NCBI RefSeq assembly: GCF_046195335.1
Contig: NZ_CP176093.1
Strand: one strand, 5' to 3'
Source: Methanospirillum lacunae
GTDB lineage: Archaea > Halobacteriota > Methanomicrobia > Methanomicrobiales > Methanospirillaceae
DNA: 64,000 nucleotides
The position numbers and the translations under genes are program-made. Positions 50,725 to 59,423 of this stretch are shown here, in pieces; position 1 is the stretch's first letter, and each line of letters begins with the position of its first letter. The notes under the pieces were generated by a model. It did not search any database and had not been told where the DNA came from. It saw only the letters and a program-made list of their open reading frames with translations.

Positions 50725-51237
50725 ATGGATACTGATAGAATTCTAGCAGTGTTTTTGAGTCTAGTTGCTCTCTTATTCGGGATAGTCGCTGTAACATCAC
50801 CAGGGATCGTATTTGATTTTCTGGTTCTGATTATCGGCATTATCTTCCTGTTAGTGGGAATTTTAACAGCGGGGGTTGCACTGTCTGCAGAGAGTGGGAC
50901 GTCAAAGATGATCCTGTTTGGGTCTGGTCTTATTAGCATCGTAATAGGTCTTCTTGCAATTATCTCACCCTACGTTGCCACCATCGCGATAGGTTATCTG
51001 ATTGCTTTGTGGCTAGTGATAAATGGTCTGCTTACAGTTGCGTATGCAGTCTCAATTCAATGGGAAAAGCATCGGATCTTCACAGGATTTGTAGGAATAA
51101 TCAGTTTTCTGATCGGTATTTTTCTGTTCATAAACCCGGGTGCCGGAACTGCTCTTCTGACTATGATACTGGGCATTTTCTTCATTGCATACGGGGTCTT
51201 GTCTTTGATTGTGAGCCTTTTTTACTGGAAGGTATAA
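50725..51237 (+). CDS. DUF308/HdeD-type membrane protein
   Basis: A 170-residue protein with six hydrophobic segments in three pairs, repeated pattern of Gly-rich helices (FLVLIIGIIFLLVGIL, IAIGYLIALWLVINGL, MILGIFFIAYGVLSLIV) with NGLLTVAYA and LFINPGAG turns, as in the HdeD/DUF308 family of small membrane proteins (acid-resistance protein in E. coli). The archaeal role is unknown. Start ATG 50725 follows a long AT-rich intergenic stretch. T-rich sequence follows the stop. Confidence 0.82.
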   Translation: MDTDRILAVFLSLVALLFGIVAVTSPGIVFDFLVLIIGIIFLLVGILTAGVALSAESGTSKMILFGSGLISIVIGLLAIISPYVATIAIGYLIALWLVINGLLTVAYAVSIQWEKHRIFTGFVGIISFLIGIFLFINPGAGTALLTMILGIFFIAYGVLSLIVSLFYWKV

Positions 51238-51240
51238 CCC

Positions 51241-51247
51241 TTTTTTT
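51241..51247 (+). terminator. T-run terminator
   Basis: Seven T just after the DUF308 gene stop. Confidence 0.4.
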
Positions 51248-51302
51248 CGAACCTATCCCTGGATCCTACTGAGTTCCTTTCCAATGGATCAGTGGACTAT
51301 GT

Positions 51303-52556
51303 TCAATCTGATTTCGCTAACCGATACCCTGAAGCTGGGATTCTGATCTCAAATCGTGCTCCCTTTCCCGGAGTTCCATTCTCTATAATACTGATTCCAG
51401 TCAATGAAAGAATCTCCCTAACCAGAAAAAGTCCCATTCCCTTATCCCGTGCGTAACTTTTCTCGAAGATAAGATCTTTTAATTCAGCAGGTACGCCGAC
51501 TCCGTTGTCTTCAATAATCAGTGAAAGGGTTTCATCCCCCTCCTTATATCGTAGTGATAGATGGGTTGCATTTCTGCCGTGTGTTATTACATTTTCAAAT
51601 ATGGTGGAAAAAGCGTACTCAAGCAGTGGATCAGCATAACACTCCAGTCCCTCCAGATCCATTTCACGGGATAGGTGGGATAGATCAAGATGGGATATGG
51701 CATTGAGTACAACGATCGAGAGATTATGCCAGGCTGGTTTTTTACTCCCAAGATCCTGATAGGATTTCGAATACTGGAGTATGTCGCTGATCTTTCTGGT
51801 TAATGAATGAACTGGTTCCAGGTATGGAAGAAGCCTTTCATCTGTGTTCAATTCCTTGAGCAGTTCTACATACCCAGTGAGTGCATAATTAGCGTTCAGC
51901 GTCTCCTGAATCGTTACATTATTCAGATAAACGAGTTTTTCCTGTGATCGTTTTGCGATTACTTCGACTTTTTTATGTTCAGTGATATCCTGGATACTTC
52001 CAATGCTATAGAGAGGATTGCCTGAAGAGTCAACAACGATGCAGAAAATGTCTTTCAGCCAGAGTTCAGTACCATTTTTATGCCTGAACCTGTATTCCAC
52101 GACACCTCTCCCTCCTCCTTTTGTTATGATATCCTGAACATACTCTCTAATTTCAGTAGTATCATCTGGATGAACCCTGGAATGGATCTCATCAACAGTA
52201 AATAATGTAGCCTCATCGGGGGTATACCCGGTAATCTCGAGTATAACTGGACTTAAATATTCATATGTGTCGATCTGATAGTTCTTTTTATAGAAAGCTA
52301 CACTCGAGTTTTCGAGAACTTCCTGAAAACGTGAACGGCTCGCTATCAGTTCATTTTCACGTTGTTGAAGTTCGGTATAATTTTGGCGGAGTTCTTCTTC
52401 TGTTGCAAGAATCTCCTCGTTCATAGCATTCAACTCTTCGTTCTTTCGCTTTAATTCGATTATCTGCTCCTGCAGTTCGGGGTAGTAACTCTTACGATGA
52501 GAAGAAGCACCAAGGCCGATGATCTTCTTCCACTGTTCTTCAGAGTTATTGGTCAT
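51303..52556 (-). CDS. PAS-domain histidine kinase with a non-canonical acceptor site
   Basis: A 417-residue cytoplasmic sensor: N-terminal coiled coil (residues 25-75, rich in Glu/Leu), a PAS domain with PAC tail at 76-195 (GYTPDEATLF, VEYRFRHKNGTELWLKDI), a dimerisation segment at 205-275 and an HATPase domain at 290-410 (FENVITHGRN as N box, IEDNGVGVP, GKGARFEIRIP). Related archaeal kinases have RHDILNQLTALRGY in the dimerisation helix; here the aligned stretch reads IQETLNANYALTGY, so the phosphoacceptor His is Gln217. Phosphotransfer by the usual route should not occur. No membrane helix is seen. No response regulator is adjacent. Confidence 0.85.
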   Translation of the reverse strand: MTNNSEEQWKKIIGLGASSHRKSYYPELQEQIIELKRKNEELNAMNEEILATEEELRQNYTELQQRENELIASRSRFQEVLENSSVAFYKKNYQIDTYEYLSPVILEITGYTPDEATLFTVDEIHSRVHPDDTTEIREYVQDIITKGGGRGVVEYRFRHKNGTELWLKDIFCIVVDSSGNPLYSIGSIQDITEHKKVEVIAKRSQEKLVYLNNVTIQETLNANYALTGYVELLKELNTDERLLPYLEPVHSLTRKISDILQYSKSYQDLGSKKPAWHNLSIVVLNAISHLDLSHLSREMDLEGLECYADPLLEYAFSTIFENVITHGRNATHLSLRYKEGDETLSLIIEDNGVGVPAELKDLIFEKSYARDKGMGLFLVREILSLTGISIIENGTPGKGARFEIRIPASGYRLAKSD

Positions 52557-52796
52557 GTATCCTCAAATGGTCAGGGTGAGTTCTGCCTATGAATGAAAAA
52601 GATAGAACGGTTATTATTGCTCTTGTGCTTATTTTATTCACCAGGGGGATAAATTTATCCTTTTTTTAATGGGCTTATTATCCTCACCATGTTCTTGGTT
52701 TGGAGAAGAGAAAGAAGTTTGAACCTGGTGGTGCTTTATATGCCGCTATCGAGGAAAAATAAGTTGCTACCTTTCTCATTCAGACTTGAGAGATCC

Positions 52797-53279
52797 TTAA
52801 AGGTACATCTCTGTGAGAAGCCGGGTTCCGGATTGAGTTTTGAAATAATTTTCTTTGATTTTCCAGACTGACTCATTACTCATTGAATCTTCAAAAAAAT
52901 TGACCAGAAAGTCGGCTTCTACCAGAATCTGAAAATCTATATCATCGATAGCCCGGTAGGTGTGATGATTTCCGATCAAAAAACATATCCTTTCGATATG
53001 ATCCGGGTCAAGATGGTATGGTGATAGAATTTGACGTGCAATCGGAGGGCCTTCTATTTCCTGGTGCTTTCCTGAAGAAGAGTTGTATTTTCTTTCTGCC
53101 TCTTTGATTCCAATATCATGCAGTATAGCAGCAATATTGATTAAGATTTTTTTAGAATCCTCAATCTCACTTTCAGAGGCGATAATCTGTGCAAATGAAT
53201 GAACTTTGAGGGCATGATTGATTCTTCTGACATCACCGTCAAAGTACCGGACCATGTCAGCCATTATACTGGTTATCAT
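52797..53279 (-). CDS. HD-domain phosphohydrolase
   Basis: A 160-residue single HD domain. The metal-binding set is visible in order: His in NHALKVHSF, HD in AILHDIG, HH in IGNHHTY and Asp in VEADFLVN. It is likely a nucleotide or phosphate-ester phosphohydrolase; the substrate is unknown. It lies 240 nt downstream of the histidine kinase start on the same strand and has no near neighbour. Confidence 0.88.
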   Translation of the reverse strand: MITSIMADMVRYFDGDVRRINHALKVHSFAQIIASESEIEDSKKILINIAAILHDIGIKEAERKYNSSSGKHQEIEGPPIARQILSPYHLDPDHIERICFLIGNHHTYRAIDDIDFQILVEADFLVNFFEDSMSNESVWKIKENYFKTQSGTRLLTEMYL

Positions 53280-53575
53280 TGGGTATCTCCACTTGGTATA
53301 GTCTCTAGATTATCAGCATAACTTGATTAAGGGTATACTTTCCAAGGAGAAACTAAAATACAAGTGTCTATACACTCACAGATTCGCATTTCATCTATGA
53401 GCCAAGAGATTAAACCCAAATTTGGCATTGTGACGTTTGAACCATCAATTATCTCTATATATAGATCAAAGGTCGATATTCTTAGATTTAATCTTTTTGT
53501 ACAAAAGGATTCAGAATTTTAAACTTGATTATGGTGAGAGTCGAATATAAACAAAAAAAAAGATATATATGAATT
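53280..53575. other. AT-rich intergenic boundary region
   Basis: About 300 nt, distinctly richer in A and T than the left neighbours. It marks the left edge of the accessory island. No direct repeat of the tRNA-Phe 3' end was found here by eye. Confidence 0.35.
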
Positions 53576-54463
53576 ATGCAAAATGGTGTTGAATTTTTTC
53601 ATCCTTTAAACCATCGAATCGAATTAATTAAATCACGGAGATTTGATCCTAGAATCAACATCGTAAAAGATTCAGATATGAGAATAACTGATCGGGATTC
53701 TCTTAACCGAATTTGCGATATATCTGAATGGCGAATGTCTGGTGAAATCGCAGATATTTTTCAGTCAATTCATGAGGGTACATATATTCATCGTAAATCA
53801 TGGGAATATGCAAGGTGTATCTATGGATTAAAAAAACTTGGTGCCATAAAACAAAGCAGTAAAGCGATCTCGATAGGTGCCGGAAAAGAAAAATTACTTT
53901 ATTATTTTACAAATCACATCGATAAAATCATTGCAACAGATCTTTATAGTGAGTGGACATCAGAGGATGGCCTCATTATGATGAAAAATCCAGAGAAATT
54001 TGCTCCTTTCCCATATAACAAAGAAAAATTGGAAGTAATTTCAATGAACGGAACAGATTTGAAATTTCCTGATAATACTTTTGATTTCGCGTATTCTCTT
54101 TCTTCTATTGAGCATTTTGGAAGTAGAGATAATGTTAAAAAATCAATGTCTGAAATATTCAGAATCCTGAAACCGAATGGAATTGTTTGTATGGTTACTG
54201 AGTTAATCCTAAATATTGCCACTCATCCAGAATTTTTTACCCTTGATGAGTTGAAAAAATATATCGTGGAACCATCAGATATTCCTTTTAAACTCGTTGG
54301 TGGTGATCTTGATCTCAGAATTTCGCGTTCCCTGGTACAGAATCCAATTGATATGGATATTCCAGATAATGAAAGAAATCTCTTTGTAAGTCCTCACATT
54401 GTTTTGAAAGCAGGACATGTGATATTTACTTCAGTGATTGTATTTCTTCAAAAACAAGGATAA
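53576..54463 (+). CDS. SAM-dependent methyltransferase, type 11
   Basis: A 295-residue class I methyltransferase. Motif I is AISIGAGKEKLLYYF, motif II IATDLY, and the SAM-site end motif is NTFDFAYSLSSIEHFG. The N-terminal 90 residues and C-terminal 70 lie outside the core and are not recognised. Codon use is AT-rich (many AAA, ATT, GAT), unlike the neighbouring core genes, which suggests recent arrival. Methyltransferases of this type often decorate glycans or secondary metabolites; no glycosyltransferase is beside it. Confidence 0.82.
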   Translation: MQNGVEFFHPLNHRIELIKSRRFDPRINIVKDSDMRITDRDSLNRICDISEWRMSGEIADIFQSIHEGTYIHRKSWEYARCIYGLKKLGAIKQSSKAISIGAGKEKLLYYFTNHIDKIIATDLYSEWTSEDGLIMMKNPEKFAPFPYNKEKLEVISMNGTDLKFPDNTFDFAYSLSSIEHFGSRDNVKKSMSEIFRILKPNGIVCMVTELILNIATHPEFFTLDELKKYIVEPSDIPFKLVGGDLDLRISRSLVQNPIDMDIPDNERNLFVSPHIVLKAGHVIFTSVIVFLQKQG

Positions 54464-54707
54464 CTTCATTGAATCATTTTTCATGAAAAACCCGGTCCTA
54501 CAGTACTGGGTCAACCTTTTTCTGTACTGGCTTTTGAAGAATAAAAGCAACTTCTCGCAAAACATTTTGAAAATCTCTACAACCGATGTCTTTCTTGGAA
54601 CCATTAAAGACACTTTTTGTAGGTTTACATGAATACCACCTTTCACAGATGTTTATAATAAGAATATAATTTCATTAAAAGTTGAAATATAAATCTTAAT
54701 TGAACAC

Positions 54708-55110
54708 TCATTGCCGCCGAGTGTTCGATGTACCGTATGGTGGGTTGTTGCCTTTCGGAATCCGGACGATGAGGAGATGGCCGGTCCCTTCAGGGACGTT
54801 CAGTTCTTCGACTTCGGCCTGAATATGAGGGTTGGTCCGGTCAAATATTCCCCTTCTCCATGTGTCGAGATTGTACCCTTTTGCTCCGTGAATAGCCTCT
54901 GAACGCCCGAGTGTTTTGTCTGATACCCCGAAGACAACGACACCTCCATCTGCGTTAGAGAAGCAGACCGCATACTCGATGGCAACTTTCATATCACCTT
55001 TCGGATCATCCCACGGTATAAGCGAGAACCTTAAACTCGAGATCATCGGCTAGGGAATGATCCAGGTGATCCAGAAGACGGAGGATGTCATCGTTTGTGG
55101 GGATGGTCAT
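54708..55110 (-). pseudogene. Frameshifted, truncated AlbA_2 (Schlafen-type) DNA-binding protein
   Basis: Two overlapping reading frames on the minus strand belong to one gene. The first, from an ATG at 55110, gives a 34-residue start with DDILRLLDHLDH and DDLEFK (the family's conserved LEFK block) and stops at about 55006. The second picks up in another frame with DDPKGDMKVAIEYAVCFSNADGG, FGVSDKT and VRIPKGNNPPYGTS, the later part of the AlbA_2 domain. It then stops at 54708, before the rest of the normal protein. The gene therefore has a frameshift near 55030-55046 and a missing C terminus. Such proteins are often in mobile or defence regions. Confidence 0.75.
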
Positions 55111-55227
55111 GGATTTGGTCTACCTATATGTTGATTGAGGTATTCGAAAATTGATTAGTGAAGAAAGCAGTCAATACTCTTGAAACAAGGGGAGTATCTC
55201 ATGATATTTTTGACGACGTGTCAGCAT

Positions 55228-55473
55228 TTACGCAGGTAACTCGATCTCTCCTGCTGCAAGTGGTCTGACACAGATCTTCCCTGCATGAACCTCCTGCATC
55301 ACCTTATCAATCTTCTCAGAGGTTTCATAGGAAAACCACGCTTCTCCACATCGCTCGCAAACCCATGCCGGAACATCTTTGATCACAATCACTTGATCAT
55401 GAACCCGTGCCATGAATTCAGTCTTCCCCTCTTTCATTTCGCCCTTACAGAACTGACATACTCCTGGCTTCAT
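55228..55473 (-). CDS. YgiT/MqsA-type zinc finger antitoxin
   Basis: An 81-residue protein with two CxxC pairs (CQFCKGEMKEG and CERCGEAW) forming a YgiT-type zinc finger, then a helix with KIDKVMQEVHAGK. It is the usual partner of DUF4258 toxins. ATG 55473 is decided by AGGAGGTGA just before it; the GTG at 55482 would lie inside that site. It follows the DUF4258 gene by 5 nt, typical of a toxin-antitoxin operon with the toxin first. Confidence 0.87.
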   Translation of the reverse strand: MKPGVCQFCKGEMKEGKTEFMARVHDQVIVIKDVPAWVCERCGEAWFSYETSEKIDKVMQEVHAGKICVRPLAAGEIELPA

Positions 55474-55478
55474 TTTTT

Positions 55479-55736
55479 TCACCTCCTGAATCGATCATTG
55501 GTACAGCTTTCATCCGGATGATACACCGTGATTTTTTTGATGTGATCTGCACAGCACCCAACAACCACATGATGAGCGATTCCTCGCAGATACCCGAGCA
55601 TGAGAAATGATGGACATGGGGCATCATCTTCATACTCTTCTATGATCTCTCCATCTGTCAGGATATGCAATATATCCTCTGATGAAATGCCACGTTCGAA
55701 TAAATAATGGATGGCTGAAAATGAAGACAATTGCAA
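55479..55736 (-). CDS. DUF4258 toxin
   Basis: About 85 residues matching DUF4258: ERGISSEDILHILTDGEIIEEY, then PSFLMLGYLRGIAHHVVVG and KKITVYHPDE, and a basic end. These are RelE/BrnT-like RNase toxins partnered with YgiT-type antitoxins. No ATG is present; a TTG at 55736 or 55730 must start translation, so the N terminus is uncertain. It is 5 nt upstream of the antitoxin start. Confidence 0.85.
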   Translation of the reverse strand: MQLSSFSAIHYLFERGISSEDILHILTDGEIIEEYEDDAPCPSFLMLGYLRGIAHHVVVGCCADHIKKITVYHPDESCTNDRFRR

Positions 55737-55853
55737 TCGTCGGTGGTTGAGACTTTCCGTGTGAAATTCTTTGATAGGTTTTTGAATTCAAATAATTTTA
55801 GTTCAAAAAACATAATCGAAATAAAATTTCCCTGAAAGAGTCTATCAAAATTT

Positions 55854-56267
55854 TCAAATGGGTTTTATTTTTGGTTGAAATAATGGTGGTATAGGTAGGG
55901 GGATTGACATTTTATCCGCTAATGGTATGATTATCGCCATCATAAAATAAAAATTCGAATTTTCATACTGCTCTTTTATTGATACCGGAATATCTAGAGT
56001 GTCATCTTGATCTGGACTTATTTCTAACTTATCATCATCTGGCCCTAGTTCAATAATTGTACCTAATTGGGATTCAAATTGTGCAATATCAACAATCGAG
56101 AGAATAAATGATGATTTAATCTTAAAAAGACTACTTGATAATTTTACAATTTCTGTGGTTGTAGTAGTAATTTTAACTGTTACATTCAGTAATTCTCCAG
56201 TTTTCCTACTAGGGTTAATGGCCTTTATTGCATCGATTTTCTCCAATGAGGTTTTAATTACTTTCAT
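55854..56267 (-). CDS. Unknown protein, third gene of a PIN cassette
   Basis: A protein of about 137 residues, beta-rich, with a cluster of Thr and Ile (ITTTTTEIVKL), an acidic stretch (DDDKLEISPDQDDTLDIP) and a proline-rich C terminus (PLPIPPLFQPKIKPI). I recognise no family. ATG 56267 has GGAG 11 nt before it. It overlaps the middle gene by 14 nt and is the last gene of a three-gene operon. AT-rich codon use and the overlap suggest an acquired cassette. Candidate roles (unproven): antitoxin, immunity or adaptor protein. Confidence 0.65.
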   Translation of the reverse strand: MKVIKTSLEKIDAIKAINPSRKTGELLNVTVKITTTTTEIVKLSSSLFKIKSSFILSIVDIAQFESQLGTIIELGPDDDKLEISPDQDDTLDIPVSIKEQYENSNFYFMMAIIIPLADKMSIPLPIPPLFQPKIKPI

Positions 56268-56688
56268 GGTAATCACAACTCCATTCTTTAATTGTGTTTA
56301 AAATGTCAGAACAATCAAAGTTTGAACTCATTGGATCAGACGGTTTATAAGAAATTATAGGATGACAAATTCGCTCATTAATGATAACATTTGATTGAAT
56401 ACCAAATGTATTTCCTTGAATTGTATTATGAGAGATATCATATTTCTTTGTAATTGACACTTTAGATTGATGAGATAGGACAAACCTTTTCATTGGATAC
56501 TCTGACAAATATTCAGATTGTATCTCATCTAATTCATCAATTTTATCACATGGTGGAAACCATGGATTCTCATCGATTAAATCACTAAGTTCGTCCAAAG
56601 TAATTCCAAGGCTTTCTACGGCTTCATCGATATTAATCTCCCCCGCATAAAACCGATCTAATATATTTACTGTCTTATAATCTGTCAT
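56254..56688 (-). CDS. Unknown protein, middle gene of a PIN cassette
   Basis: A 144-residue protein. The first 35 residues (LDRFYAGEINIDEAVESLGITLDELSDLID) look like the helix-turn-helix start of UPF0175- or DUF2281-type antitoxins; the rest, with YPMKRFVLSHQSK and ICHPIISYKPS, is not recognised. An antitoxin N terminus next to a PIN gene suggests it neutralises the nuclease. It starts 10 nt after the PIN gene and overlaps the next gene by 14 nt. Confidence 0.7.
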   Translation of the reverse strand: MTDYKTVNILDRFYAGEINIDEAVESLGITLDELSDLIDENPWFPPCDKIDELDEIQSEYLSEYPMKRFVLSHQSKVSITKKYDISHNTIQGNTFGIQSNVIINERICHPIISYKPSDPMSSNFDCSDILNTIKEWSCDYHESN

Positions 56689-56698
56689 TTAAAGCCAG

Positions 56699-57334
56699 TT
56701 AAGAACTAATTGAGGTCACTACTGATTGTCTATATTTACTGAATCGGGTTTTAATATTATCCATCTCATCATTAATTGTTCTTACTATCTCTCTATCTGA
56801 GCACCCATTACATTTTTTACTTAAATGTTGACAGGTATTTTGGAATTCTTTTCCTTCAAATAATAATAATCCTCTTTTAATGTGACTATTTGGGGTAATA
56901 ACATTAAATCTTACCATTAATTCAAGAAAATTAATAGTTGATAATGCTTTTAATTTAGATTTAATCCCATTGTTTCTTTGATATATGCTTGTTTTATCGA
57001 TAACATTCCAATCAGAACTTACGACATAATCAGCGTTTATTGATGTGGCTAAAAATAACACTGCAGCATCTTTTTTCCCCAGATTCAATCTGCTTTCAGT
57101 TAACCCCTTCCAAAATTCTGTTAGTTTGGCATCATCGATGGGACATATTTCGCAGATATCTGAATCAGAGATTATTTTCTTAACATATGTATCTTTTATT
57201 TCCGAAAAGTTGACATCAGAAACATAAATAATGGAATCCTTCAGATTGTTTAAAATAAAATCAAGACAATCCACAGTATTTATTGATAAATCAATGAAAG
57301 TGCAGGCGTCAAAAATGAATGTTTTTTGAGTCAC
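56699..57334 (-). CDS. PIN-domain protein (VapC-like nuclease)
   Basis: A 211-residue protein with a PIN fold at residues 4-150. The four acidic metal-binding residues appear in order: D9 (FDACTFID), E45 (FSEI), D89 (GKKDAAVLFLA) and D108 (SSDW). It is longer than usual VapC toxins (130-140 residues); the last 60 residues form a helical extension with a Cys cluster (CQHLSKKCNGC). GTG start at 57334 has GGTGA 5 nt upstream. It is the first gene of a three-gene operon and lies next to the tRNA-Phe gene. Likely an RNase toxin or a nuclease of a larger system. Confidence 0.85.
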   Translation of the reverse strand: MTQKTFIFDACTFIDLSINTVDCLDFILNNLKDSIIYVSDVNFSEIKDTYVKKIISDSDICEICPIDDAKLTEFWKGLTESRLNLGKKDAAVLFLATSINADYVVSSDWNVIDKTSIYQRNNGIKSKLKALSTINFLELMVRFNVITPNSHIKRGLLLFEGKEFQNTCQHLSKKCNGCSDREIVRTINDEMDNIKTRFSKYRQSVVTSISS

Positions 57335-57441
57335 ACTATCACCATTTTCTTCATTACTAAATAAATCTTAATATTTTTATTTTTGTTCTAAAAAATGGAT
57401 TAAATCTAACTCTAAATTTTTTAGGCAAAAAAAAGTAACTA

Positions 57442-57515
57442 TGCCCCAGCCCGGATTTGAACCGGGGACAACCAGATCTTCAGTCTGGCGCTCTCCCAGT
57501 CTGAGCTACTGAGGC
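57442..57515 (-). tRNA. tRNA-Phe (GAA)
   Basis: Read on the minus strand, acceptor GCCTCAG pairs with CTGGGGC (one G-T), discriminator A; D stem GCTC/GAGC, anticodon stem CCAGA/TCTGG with loop CTGAAGA, T stem CCCGG/CCGGG. No intron. Its 3' end faces the AT-rich accessory island. Confidence 0.96.
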
Positions 57516-57621
57516 GCGACTATACAGATACTCACTCTGCATTAATATATTTGTCGATATTGACTGTTGTGAAATTATCAAATCGCTCGTATTATCAGGT
57601 CAGAAACCAGAATTTAATGTA

Positions 57622-58596
57622 ATGTTCTTCAGAAAGCGGAAGAATGGGCCTGATATCGCATCCATATCTGCAGACATAGCCCTTCGGACCGCCCATATCG
57701 TTCATCTTACCCACAATGACTTTGACGCGGTCGGTGCTGACGCTGTACATCGCATAAGGTTTAGGAAAGAGGGTGTTGTTACACTCTGGAGTTCGGTTGG
57801 TAAATTCCCAATGTATCTGGAAATAATATCCCAGATTGCGGGAAATGGGGACACACTGAGCATCAGTGATCTCTCATACCGCCGTGGTGTCGAGCAGCAC
57901 CTTCGCAAGATCAAGCAGAAAGGATGGAGGATCGAGTGGCGGGATCATCATCGCTGGAACGAAGATGAGATTGGTCTCATCCGCAAGATTGTGGATCATC
58001 TTCACATCGATACCGGACGCTGTGCCTGTGGGATCTGTGCTGTTGATCTGGCACCTGAAGATGTCATAGCAGAAGAGATCGCACTGGTTGTCTGTGACTA
58101 TGATCTCTGGAAGCAGAAAGATCCCAGATCAGCAGTTCTCGGGCTCGTTCTCCAGAGAAATAAGAACCGTGATCACGTCCGTGATATGTTGATGATGGGA
58201 GTATTTGATGACGGCCAGATCAGAAGCGAGTACCAGGATATCATGCGTGAGATGCAGAGGGTTATGGACCGGACCCTGCGGGCTGCAAGTATTTTAGGCA
58301 CAAAGTACCGGATGGCTGTCAGTCCGATGTTTGGGTATCCAAGTGAAACCGCCGCATACCTGCGTAAAGAACTCAAGTCTGATATTGAAGTACTTGTATC
58401 TGATTCAGGTAAATTTTCTATCAGATCTGTTCCCCCGATAAGTCATCTCATCGCACGGGAGTTTGGTGGAGGAGGCCATCCCCATGCCGCCGGAGGTTTT
58501 TTCAGGTTTACTCTCTGGGATAAGATACTCCTTAAGATACTAAAGAAAAACAGGCACTTTGAGAAGATATCTGTAGTTGCAGAATTACAAAAATAA
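57622..58596 (+). CDS. DHH-family phosphoesterase (NrnA/RecJ-like)
   Basis: A 324-residue protein with the DHH fold. Motif I is THNDFDAVGADAVHR, motif III region RDHHRW, and the DHHA1 domain ends with GGGGHPHAAGGFF. It probably degrades short RNA or 3'-phosphoadenosine-5'-phosphate-like substrates; the exact substrate is unknown. The length and order of motifs are typical of archaeal members. It begins 106 nt after the tRNA-Phe 5' end on the other strand, so the core genome resumes here. Confidence 0.9.
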   Translation: MFFRKRKNGPDIASISADIALRTAHIVHLTHNDFDAVGADAVHRIRFRKEGVVTLWSSVGKFPMYLEIISQIAGNGDTLSISDLSYRRGVEQHLRKIKQKGWRIEWRDHHRWNEDEIGLIRKIVDHLHIDTGRCACGICAVDLAPEDVIAEEIALVVCDYDLWKQKDPRSAVLGLVLQRNKNRDHVRDMLMMGVFDDGQIRSEYQDIMREMQRVMDRTLRAASILGTKYRMAVSPMFGYPSETAAYLRKELKSDIEVLVSDSGKFSIRSVPPISHLIAREFGGGGHPHAAGGFFRFTLWDKILLKILKKNRHFEKISVVAELQK

Positions 58597-58600
58597 AAAA

Positions 58601-59380
58601 TCAGTTGTTTGGAAGCGGTATCTCTGCACTATCAGCTATACACTTCCAGTATTGCCTGTCTTCTCCTTTCCCATATCCTCCGACCTGGATCTTTTCAGGA
58701 TCCAGGTGTTGTAGTGCTTTTTTAAACCCCTCCTCATTAGGATCTACAAGAATGAGTCTTCTGATATCAAACTGATCAATGAGTTCATCAAGAAACTTAA
58801 CCCTGGTTCTGGATAGTGCAATTGTACTCTGAAATTCAAGAAGTCCTGACTGGGCAACGAATGTCCCATCTGGAATTACAAAGATCGTCTTTCGTGAAGA
58901 GAGATGTTCTGCCTCTATCATACTGACCTCTTTGGCATGAAGGATGTGGCCTGTTATTTTCTGGTCCCGCATGTTCCTGAGAATTTTTGCATATACATCA
59001 CAAAACTCTGCAAATGCCTCTTCATCTTCTGGATCCGGTGATTCTGGCAAAAGCCCCGGTGACGGGAGAACCGATGCTACCGGGCCAGCAGTTTTAATCA
59101 TCACCCGTGCATCATCCTCAAAAACAGAAGTGCTTACATGGCACCCTTCAGGAGAACAGATGAGAGCATCCTCAAAGCGTGACTGCATAAACCTCCCTCC
59201 ACAAGCAGGTGATGTTATTCCTGCTTCGAGTTGCTTTTCCAGCGACCGGATTAGATAGTATGTTGTCAGATCTGCTTCCTGACCCTTCATCGACCTGATA
59301 AAGCAGGTGAGTTCATCCATATCCGGCTGATCGGGCTCTGATCCGAGAGATATCGTTTTTAACCGGATTTTTTTTGCCAT
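58601..59380 (-). CDS. Unknown archaeal protein, divergent from metG
   Basis: A 259-residue soluble protein that I do not recognise. It has a helical N terminus (TCFIRSMKGQEADLT), a central acidic linker (LLPESPDPEDEEAFAEF), and a C-terminal alpha/beta segment with IRRLILVDPNEEG. Three Cys lie in ITSPACGGRF and ALICSPEGCHV. The start lies 43 nt from the metG start and shares its promoter region. It may be Methanomicrobiales-specific. Confidence 0.62.
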   Translation of the reverse strand: MAKKIRLKTISLGSEPDQPDMDELTCFIRSMKGQEADLTTYYLIRSLEKQLEAGITSPACGGRFMQSRFEDALICSPEGCHVSTSVFEDDARVMIKTAGPVASVLPSPGLLPESPDPEDEEAFAEFCDVYAKILRNMRDQKITGHILHAKEVSMIEAEHLSSRKTIFVIPDGTFVAQSGLLEFQSTIALSRTRVKFLDELIDQFDIRRLILVDPNEEGFKKALQHLDPEKIQVGGYGKGEDRQYWKCIADSAEIPLPNN

Positions 59381-59391
59381 TTCTGATGATC

Positions 59392-59404
59392 TTATTTATA
59401 ATAT
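59392..59404 (+). promoter_or_regulatory. TATA-like element for metG
   Basis: TTATTTATAATAT is centred about 27 nt before the metG ATG, so transcription should begin at or next to the start codon. Confidence 0.5.
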
Positions 59405-59423
59405 CAATCCCAAAAATGTAGTG

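Noticed and set aside
54431..54646. Short readings on both strands after the methyltransferase gene
   Set aside because: They overlap each other and have no motif; probably chance frames in AT-rich DNA.
53280..57515. Direct repeat (att site) matching the 3' end of tRNA-Phe
   Set aside because: I scanned the left side by eye and found no convincing copy, so no att site is claimed.
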